DNA of 64,000 nt from Blastomussa wellsi. Its lineage: Eukaryota; Cnidaria; Anthozoa; Scleractinia; Plerogyridae. Under the pieces are notes generated by a model. The model saw only the letters and a program-made list of their open reading frames with translations, did no database searches and was not told where the DNA came from. Below are positions 57,211 through 64,000 of the stretch, one piece after another. Both the position numbers and the translations under genes were made by a program. The stretch's first letter is position 1; each line of letters begins with the position of its first letter. The stretch spans positions 3,568,580 to 3,632,579 of the forward strand of contig OX393569.1 of assembly GCA_947652115.1 (NCBI GenBank), read 5' to 3'.

Positions 57211-57794
57211 GGTTTTCTTTAGCTAACAAAATCCAGGAGTACATGGGGCTGACTTTTCAATTTTCAATTTTCCCCATTTTCAGCCACACCAAGTTGTTGT
57301 TGTTATTGTTGTTATTGTTTCTGTTTATAAATTTTGGCTCTGACCCCAAACATGAGAAAGTTGATTAAGAATAGACTGCCCGGAATAGATAGTGGTCGAT
57401 AGTATATATTCCAAGTATTCTGTTCTAGGGCCTTCTAGAGAGCACAATACACGGAATGAACCAGAACATTGACCTCATTTTTACATTCCTGCCTTTTTGA
57501 AACAGAGGCCGTGCTCCTTCCAAAACCGGAAGTCCGCGATTCACGGACTAATTGTCAAATATGACAAATCTGATTGGCTGAAAACTGCAGAACGAGTATT
57601 CTTTTCGCATCTTCATAATTTGGGGGCGGCCAGAGGTCTCGATTCTTGGTGCTGACCAAACGAAGGCGGAGATGGTTGACAACTACGGAAGATCCTACTT
57701 AACATTGACCGGGACTCAGATTACACACATACTTATTTTTACATGAAGGTCATTCTACACTTAGTTTAAAAAAAAACAGAAAGAAAATATTTTA

Positions 57795-57875
57795 TTCCAA
57801 ACACTGGGAATCAACCCGGGATTCGACTCAAGATGCACTCACTTACCACTATACCAACTGGACGCCAGCTGCCAG
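57795..57875 (-). repeat. tRNA-like SINE head (candidate)
   Basis: On the minus strand CCAGTTGGTATAGTGGTAAG resembles a tRNA D arm / A box, and GGGTTGATTCCC a B box. No credible anticodon arm lies between. It could be a tRNA pseudogene or a second SINE type. Confidence 0.35.
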
Positions 57876-58194
57876 AAATCCAACTTTTTTCAATATTTAT
57901 ATTGCAAGCAAAATTGTCCATTACTGCCCAAACCACAAAGTGAAAGCTAACCTCAAGCAAACGGGAGTGGAACTATCCGGTAAGGGGACTAACCACAAGT
58001 AAACTGGGATGGGACTAACCCCAAGCAAACTGGGTTTAACGTAACTGGAACCAACCAAACAACGGTATGTTAATGATCTGCTATTCTGGCCATTTCTACG
58101 CCATGTAAATTATCCATGTAAATTATCATGTGTAATCTGGTCCCGGTCCTTGTTATGTAAGGTCTTCCGACGTCTAGAGCGTAGCGTTGTGTGA

Positions 58195-58195
58195 C

Positions 58196-58228
<33 letters not shown>

Positions 58229-58270
58229 GGGAGAGAGAGAGAGAGAGGGGGGGGGGGTGGGGGGGGGAGC
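58195..58270. repeat. (GA)n tract running into poly-G
   Basis: About 25 GA units with two GGG interruptions, followed by G runs broken by single T and A bases. Antisense ORFs here are low complexity. Confidence 0.8.
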
Positions 58271-58792
58271 GGGGAGCAGAAATGGACTAGCTGTTCAAAG
58301 GTTTCCGATGAAAGATGAATTCCGAAAAACTGTAACTTGATACAATTGTTTCCGCGTATGCGTAGCCTGCGTATCGGTGCGTATCGGTTTTCGTCACTGC
58401 AATAGTAAATGAGGTCTGGACGGCCCCCGAAATGATCCCCACCCCTCAACTGATCCCCAAATTGACCTTGAAATGATCCCCAATTTTTTTCACCTGATCC
58501 CGAAGTAAATTCGGAATGGCATACAAGCAGGGGATTGTGAATTGAACAAAAATGTAAAAATTGACGATTGTTTCACGTATCTGTGTATTTACAGCGGGAA
58601 AATTAAACATCTTCAGCCGGTCGCTTATTTCCCACCAATTAAATACAGTTAACTTTTATAATACGAATAATTTTAAACAACATCTTCAACTGGGACTAGA
58701 AATGTCTCAAAGGAAATCTACAAAGAGATTACATCATCATTCTAACAGCTTATAACAGATGGAAAAATTCTAACATGCATATTATATATATA

Positions 58793-59364
58793 CAGTCAAC
58801 TCTCTCTAAGACGGACACCATCGGGACCGGCCTCAGCTGTCCGTCTTAGGGAGGTGTCCAGCTTATAGAGAGTCTACGTAACATGACCCCAGGAATTTTC
58901 AGCAAAGAAAACAAGAAAATAACTGTTTTAGATTGCAATACAATTCGGTTGTCACCTCCAAGTTATTTTTTGAATGGGACAATGACTGAGTTAATTTTAA
59001 ATTGTATTCCGCCGACAAGAAAAGAGCTGTCATTAAACGTTAGTCTGAAGTGTCAGACGTCTTCTCGTCCGCGCCTCAGGGGATTAGGGCGAGAAGACGT
59101 CTGACACTTCAGACTAATTAAACGACTGGTGTTAAAAAGAGTCACGTACTTGGTAATTTAAGAATTTTTCTTCCATAAATCGTAATTTGCGGTAACATTC
59201 AGCACCTCACAAGTGTCCGTTAACAATTTCAAAATGTCCGTTGTCCGTCTTATAGAGGTGTCTGTCTTTTAGAGAGTTTGGTTATAGTAAAATGACTGAG
59301 AAACGGCCGGGATCAGCACCAGATGTCGGTCTTATAGATGTGTCCGTTAAAAGAGAGTTGACTG
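58793..59364. mobile_element. Tc1/mariner-like MITE nested in the outer element
   Basis: The ends CAGTCAACTCTCTCTAAGAC and the inverse GAGAGTTGACTG are flanked by TA on both sides, the mariner-type target duplication. Words for 'GTCCGTCTTATAGAGGTGTC' repeat inside in several orientations. CAGT termini suggest the pogo/Tigger side of the superfamily (inference). No transposase. Confidence 0.65.
59037..59125. repeat. Fold-back sequence inside the Tc1-like MITE
   Basis: Arms TTAGTCTGAAGTGTCAGACG and CGTCTGACACTTCAGACTAA continue inward with TCTTCTCG / CGAGAAGA around a ~20-base centre. The arms also contain smaller palindromes (GTCTGAAGTGTCAGAC). It is the third nesting level. Confidence 0.7.
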
Positions 59365-60230
59365 TATATATAAATAAAAAAGAATGAATTCCACCTCCAA
59401 AAGAGGCGTACAAAACCGTTATAATTCACATCTAACATGATTGTTTCAAGGTAACAGTGCCAAAAACGGGATAATTGAATTCTAGCTGAGAGAAGGTTAG
59501 CCTCCTACGCAGGCGTTATTAGGCGATTGCGTTACACTTGTCGCCACTTAGTGGGGACAAGTGGACTAAGAGAAGGTAGAACCTCATAAAAAAGTTCAAA
59601 GATAGTTATAAATAGATTTCACTCAATATTTAAAACCACTGCCACTGCATGCCATAGCGCCATAATCCGCTGTTCATTTTATCCACTACTGAATTTAGAA
59701 ATTATCGCATGCATGCAGTGAAATTTACAGTCTTATTTTAACCCGGGATCATTTTAAAATACCATTCTGGATAAGGAATTTGTTTTGTCTAGAAATTGCA
59801 AGTTAAATTAGCAAACCACTGTTTATTCTAGCGCCATTCCAGAATTTACGTGGGGATCATTTCGGGGGCAGCGTGAAAAAAATTGGGGGATGATTTCGGA
59901 GTCGGGATCATTTCAGGGTCGGGATTATTTCGGGGGCTGTACAGTCTCACGGGAAAAGTAAATAGCCCCAATTACGGTCCACATAAAAATGTGAAAAGGT
60001 CGCCACATTTTGAAGATATCTATACATCTGTAGGCGAACAAAGAAAGATGTAATAGAATCTATATTTCGAGTATTACGGTGCATAGGTTGGCAAATCAAG
60101 TGCCTTCATTGTAATTGGCTAGCGCACAGCAAGGGAGTGTGGGGAAAAAAGAGTAATCTAATTATCTTTGGGGCATATCATACATAAATTAACAATTTCT
60201 TTATTTTATTTTATTTTATTTTATCCAGAA

Positions 60231-61214
60231 ATGAGGCGTAATTTGTTGCCATTCTGGATATTGACCATATCTCTGGTCACACTTGCCACGGGTGATGAAA
60301 ACAGCCCCAAGCCTTGCCGAATTCAGTTTGTAGGAAAGCAGCTCCGCTGTGCGGTGCCAGCTGGCTACACCGTCCGTAGCGGGGACTGCTCTGGAAACGA
60401 CATCTGGTCCCTTTATAGGCATCGTACTACTTTAAAAGAGTGTGCGCGGCTGTGTTCCTCATCTTCCAACTGCCAGGCCTTCATGTTCTATAACAATCAC
60501 CGTTGTTACCCAAAGACTAAGACCTGTGGTACAACCAGCACGTCCAATTCTCTCAACGTTTTTTACGACAAAGTTCCCTCGGGTTACACAATGCGGCCAG
60601 GAAACTGCCTAGGAAATGGTCAATGGAATCTCATCCGAGGTCGCGCGACCTGTCAACAGTGCGCTCAGCTTTGCGATTCCAGTTCAGCTTGTAATGCCTT
60701 CGTGCATTACGACAACCGTCAGTGCTATTTGAAGTGTGACAACAGCCTCAACATTTTCTACGATAAAGTACCTGTAGGTTACGCTCTTAGACCTGGTGAT
60801 TGCGCCGGAAATGATATCTGGGGAATCCATGGATTTGTTTCCCTGCCAGAGTGCGCCAAACGATGTAACAACGACGCCAACTGCATCTCGTTCATGTATT
60901 TTGATGGTAAAGAGTGTTACCCGAAGACCAAGACCTGTGCTCAACCCAGCACAAATAATCCCAAGAATGTGTTCTATGACAAAGTCCCAAGTGGATACGC
61001 AATGAGGCCTGGTGATTGCCCTGGAAATGACATCTGGTCTATCCACGGGTTCGTTTCCCTGGCAGAGTGCGCTAGACGCTGCAGTGACCACCGTGGTTGT
61101 GTTTCCTTTATGTTCTTTGATGGCCGCGAATGCTACCCGAAGACCAAGACCTGCCAAACGACCGATAAAGGGAATTCAAATAATTTCTTATACGACAAGA
61201 TTGTCATGATTTAA
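60231..61214 (+). CDS. Secreted protein with four PAN/apple-like repeats
   Basis: 327 residues. The ATG at 60231 follows a strong acceptor-like TTATTTTATCCAG|AA, so the leader is probably spliced and this ATG (MRRNLLPFW) is the start; the upstream frame to 60168 would be intronic. A signal peptide is clear (ILTISLVTLATG). Four repeats of ~70 residues follow the pattern VPxGY-x-x-R-x-GDC-x-GNDIW ... EC-A-x-x-C ... C-x-x-F ... CYPKTKTC, the second with fewer cysteines. PAN/apple-type modules bind proteins or sugars; a specific ligand cannot be inferred. The 3' half is duplicated as a dead fragment at 35424-35909. Confidence 0.85.
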   Translation: MRRNLLPFWILTISLVTLATGDENSPKPCRIQFVGKQLRCAVPAGYTVRSGDCSGNDIWSLYRHRTTLKECARLCSSSSNCQAFMFYNNHRCYPKTKTCGTTSTSNSLNVFYDKVPSGYTMRPGNCLGNGQWNLIRGRATCQQCAQLCDSSSACNAFVHYDNRQCYLKCDNSLNIFYDKVPVGYALRPGDCAGNDIWGIHGFVSLPECAKRCNNDANCISFMYFDGKECYPKTKTCAQPSTNNPKNVFYDKVPSGYAMRPGDCPGNDIWSIHGFVSLAECARRCSDHRGCVSFMFFDGRECYPKTKTCQTTDKGNSNNFLYDKIVMI

Positions 61215-61276
61215 TTCTGAGAAGCAGATATACCTCGAACCACACGTTAGGGTTACGAACTTACTGTGATTGGGGC

Positions 61277-61282
61277 AATAAA
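61277..61282 (+). terminator. Polyadenylation signal of the PAN-repeat gene
   Basis: AATAAA 63 bases after the stop codon, conserved in the dead copy at 35973-35978. Confidence 0.6.
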
Positions 61283-61587
61283 TTAAAATAGTAAGGTAAC
61301 TTTGCTTGTTATGGTTTTACTTACAAGTAGTAAACAGTAAGATAACAATAAAATAACAAGTGATGTTGTAAGATTGTTAGTTAACGCTTAATAAATAATT
61401 CAGCATTTTAAAAGCCAACAGTAGTCCTTTTGTTTTATTCTCACCACTGTGACTATGCATCTGCGGTTATAAACAATTCGTTTTGAGCTGTCCGATCTTG
61501 GACGATTGTTTATGCTAAAGTAACCATTTATAGGGATAAAAGATTACAGATTCCTTTCCGCTGCTTTGCCAATCAGACCTTCACCTA

Positions 61588-61674
61588 GCCTGCGTTACAG
61601 ACGAAACTAAACCCCGGTATAGTGGACTCTTCCGACTATACCTGGGTTAAGTTTCGTCTGCAACGCAGGCTAAC
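61588..61674. repeat. Fold-back repeat, copy B
   Basis: Counterpart of 36284-36370 with the same arms (TAGCCTGCGTTACAGACGAA and inverse). Confidence 0.7.
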
Positions 61675-62748
61675 CTTCACCTTGACCCGCTTGACCGCAC
61701 GACGCCTCTTGTTTTCCCGCCGCGAGACACGCGATGAGCTCAAACGTGCACGTGCCAGAGACGATTGATCTTGATCCAAGTCAGAGATTTCGCAAGTAAA
61801 TTGAACAGATTTCTAAGCCAACCAGCCAGGACTGGATGTAATATGTCAAACACAAGAGACAGTGTTTCATCACATTTCCGAAGGCGTCATTTCGCGAGAT
61901 AATTTATCGACCCCTAGAAGAGAAAGAGAGACAAGCTTGTCTCCCTGAACATTTCCTCTGAACGTTTATTGAATTTCTTTTGTAACGCCATTGATCGATG
62001 TCACGCACCCAAACACAAACATCGGGTGGTCCGCCTATGTTGTCACCTTGACCGGCTCTTTCCTGTCTTTCCAATTTTACCATTCGATTTGTTGGCTCGT
62101 AAATACCACGGATGTCCTCTTTAATGATTTCTAAATTAATTCCCCTTTGCGTTTTCGAGTCGCCGAAGTCATAATTTAATAGCGTTGAAATAAACATTTT
62201 CGGAGGCTAGGAGGTAGGTGGTGCAAGTATAAACACCAAAGTTTAAAATATAAAGGGGTATTTTGAACACTGTAATGTTTGATTTCAGAGATCCGGGCGT
62301 AGTTTTACTGTGATAAATTGAAGGAAACAACGCTGATGGATGTTTTTTCATGCTGACCGAAAACTGAAAAAATCCCCGGGAAAAACCATTCGACGAATAC
62401 TCTTGGTGTCCTTGGTGCTGTTCGTACGTGCGTGACGTGTGAGCAGCCCAAGTTACTATGGGTAATTGATACGCCTTTCGGCCTGAGTTTCCGACTGCGT
62501 TGCAGCGGCAGGTTCGCAACGGAGAAATATTGTCAGATTTTACGGTTAAAACCATTGATTCCTCCATGTCACAGTGTCAAAACGTTACGTAATTGAAGCA
62601 TAAGGTGTGAATGAAAGACTGTTGTAGCTGTTTCCCAGGAATCAATTATTGATTTCTTTCGGTTTCAAGAAGCTGCAAAGGGAAAGCCCGGAAGAAGACA
62701 TTTGGCGAACTGTGCGGCAGGAAAAGACGTCTTGTAAGTTAAGTGAGC

Positions 62749-62876
62749 ATGGTGTTATGGCTCGGATTACTGCTCCCTATCGTTGGGGTGCTTGCGCTTG
62801 CGACCTTTCTTGTCTGGGCCGTTTGTGTGGTGTTGTATTTCGTATGCCCTCATGTCTTGAGTCACTTGATACACAG
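62749..62876 (+). CDS. ABHD6-like exon 1, second copy (continues off right edge)
   Basis: The exon encoding the membrane anchor (MVLWLGLLLPIVGVL, then FLVWAVCVVLYFVCPH) is identical in sequence to 37432-37559 and ends at the same ACACAG|GTACGT donor in phase 2. Further exons would lie beyond 64000. The 5' flank is also nearly identical, so both copies share the promoter sequence. Confidence 0.7.
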
Positions 62877-63356
62877 GTACGTGTATAAAATTCTATCTTT
62901 ACTATATATTGACCTAAAAGTTCAGTTAAATTATGTTGTGGCATCGTAATATTTTTCTTGCCTTTTCAGTTATCAATATTATTTTGACTATTTTAATTTT
63001 CGCCAGCATTCAACTGCTTTGAGGTTTACGTTTAATATTGAATTCGCCGGTTTATTCATAAGTTTATGTGTTCTTCTTTCAATGATTTCTTTGGAACCAG
63101 AAAGAACTTGGTTGCCTAGCTGGTAAACGTACACATGTATTGTCTCATTCTTAGGGTTCTGTTACAATTGCGATTATTTGCAGTGTTTTGTTTTATTGTT
63201 TTTGATATATATTTATGTAATGTTATTATGCAAATTAGTGGCGAACTCCACCCTGGTGCTGAGTCAAGTGCAATCCATGAGAATCTTATCCTGAGAATGT
63301 TAGATCTAGAACTTCTAAAAAACCCAGTGATTTCTGAAGATTTTCCAAGGCTACAA

Positions 63357-63651
63357 AGGCGCAGTGGCCTAATGGTTAGTGTGCTGGACTCAGGGTTGGA
63401 TGGCCCAGGTTCAAGCCTCTAGCCGGGGCACTACGTTGTGTTCTTGGGCAAGACACTTTACTCTCACAGTGCCTCTCTTCACCCAGGTGTATAAATGGGT
63501 ACCGGTGAATTTACTGCTGGGGGGTAACCCTGCGATGGACTAGTATCCCATCCAGGGGGAGTAGAAATACACTCTGTCGCTTCATGCTACAGAAACTGGT
63601 ATAAGCTCTGGCCTGATGGGTCACTAGGCCCAAATGCAGACTTTCCTTACA
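63357..63651 (+). mobile_element. tRNA-headed SINE, copy in duplication B
   Basis: Same insertion as 38026-38322, inherited through the segmental duplication, with a few substitutions (GTGTGCTGGACTC for GTGCGCTGGACTC). Confidence 0.75.
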
Positions 63652-64000
63652 AAGACTTTGCAAGATGGCGATCAAGACCAGCATTTTTCTCAGTGAGACC
63701 AATACCCAGAGATCAGACTTTCTCAACATTGTTCGCTTCTCATAGGCAAACTAAAGATATTATGAAACGTTTGGAACTGCTCAAAAAACGAGACTGCAAG
63801 ACCCATGAAATTTGGCAAGAATTATTTTGCAAGACCTTTATATTTCAGAGACCATTTTGTTCACCCTACCTTTTAAAGCCAGGGTGGAAAAGTCAATCAT
63901 CATGGTTCTTATTTCAGGCACTCATGCCTTGAGCTCAATTATTGCAATTCAGAGCGGCTGAGAAGGATGCAGGATTGGTTTATTGAAATTGTATTATATT

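Larger units (their letters stand above)
55236..58194. other. Repeat-rich intergenic region
   Basis: No gene accepted. G- and C-runs at 55829-55845 and 56112-56125 bracket a ~300-bp repeat containing CCTAAACAGGGT and AACATGGGTCAAGTTC, shared with 25990-26060 and 42605-42690. A C13/CA run lies at 56550-56572. Otherwise the sequence is AT-rich, with no recognised exon. Confidence 0.4.
58422..59938. mobile_element. Outer inverted-repeat element with GGCCCCCGAAATGATCCCC-type ends
   Basis: The left end GGCCCCCGAAATGATCCCC and further GATCCCCAA words (to ~58500) are mirrored at the right by GGGGATCATTTCGGGGGC and GGATTATTTCGGGGGCTG (59850-59938). GGAATGGC (58520) mirrors GCCATTCC (59832). The interior is occupied by a second element (58793-59364). 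Confidence 0.6.
60693..64000. repeat. Segmental duplication, copy B
   Basis: Direct match to 35424-38664, starting inside the second PAN repeat and running off the right edge. Compared with A it has small extra pieces (for example CCAGAAAGAACTTGGTTG near 63097 and CAGCATTTTTCT near 63679). The PAN reading frame is intact only here. Confidence 0.93.

Noticed and set aside
56975..57368. Plus-strand ORFs of 76-78 codons
   Set aside because: They follow the GAGGCCCAACT minisatellite and shift frame with it.

Overview
The window is nuclear DNA of an animal. GT-AG introns, animal-type proteins and many inactive DNA transposons, SINEs and Penelope-like insertions fit a cnidarian, most likely a stony coral. 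The species cannot be named from sequence alone.

Left to right: 1-2.95 kb holds two piggyBac-like non-autonomous elements. A multi-Tudor protein gene (minus, 3594-5760, continuing off the left edge) shares a ~320 bp divergent promoter region with a complete 19-exon gene for the mitochondrial trifunctional protein beta subunit, a thiolase (HADHB, plus, 6082-18698). Its introns are packed with MITEs, SINEs, a broken DUF3504 gene and two Penelope-like inverted-dimer insertions. On the minus strand, 27725-20227 encodes in eight phase-0 exons a 429-residue pentameric ligand-gated ion channel of unusual, bacterial-looking build: no Cys-loop cysteines, almost no M3-M4 loop, an N-terminal coiled coil and no visible signal peptide. 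A small intronless ORF (29189-29566, minus) with a TATA box and an FKBP12-type prolyl isomerase (31177-33268, plus) follow.

A direct segmental duplication joins 35.42-38.66 kb and 60.69-64.0 kb. The right copy holds an intact secreted protein with four PAN/apple-like repeats and exon 1 of an ABHD6-like lipase. The left copy holds a dead remnant of the PAN gene and an ABHD6-like gene with exons 1-3 visible, but with no normal donor after exon 2 and no recognised 3' exons.

Between the copies, 45.3-54.5 kb is a nearly intact Helitron/Helentron-type transposon on the minus strand. Its 2389-codon ORF combines a 2A-like ribosome-skipping motif, OTU protease, HUH Rep nuclease, PIF1-type helicase and C-terminal AP-type endonuclease. 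Downstream is a spliced RPA-like single-strand DNA-binding protein gene, with a decayed second RPA tail beyond it. The 54.5-60.2 kb stretch is gene-poor and rich in repeats, including a Penelope-like insertion with hammerhead-like cores and a three-level nest of inverted-repeat elements.

The host genes do not form a pathway; they are independent neighbours. The coherent systems are the Helitron with its accessory RPA gene and the Penelope-like family, whose copies share inverted-dimer layout, 12-13 bp target duplications and hammerhead-like cores.
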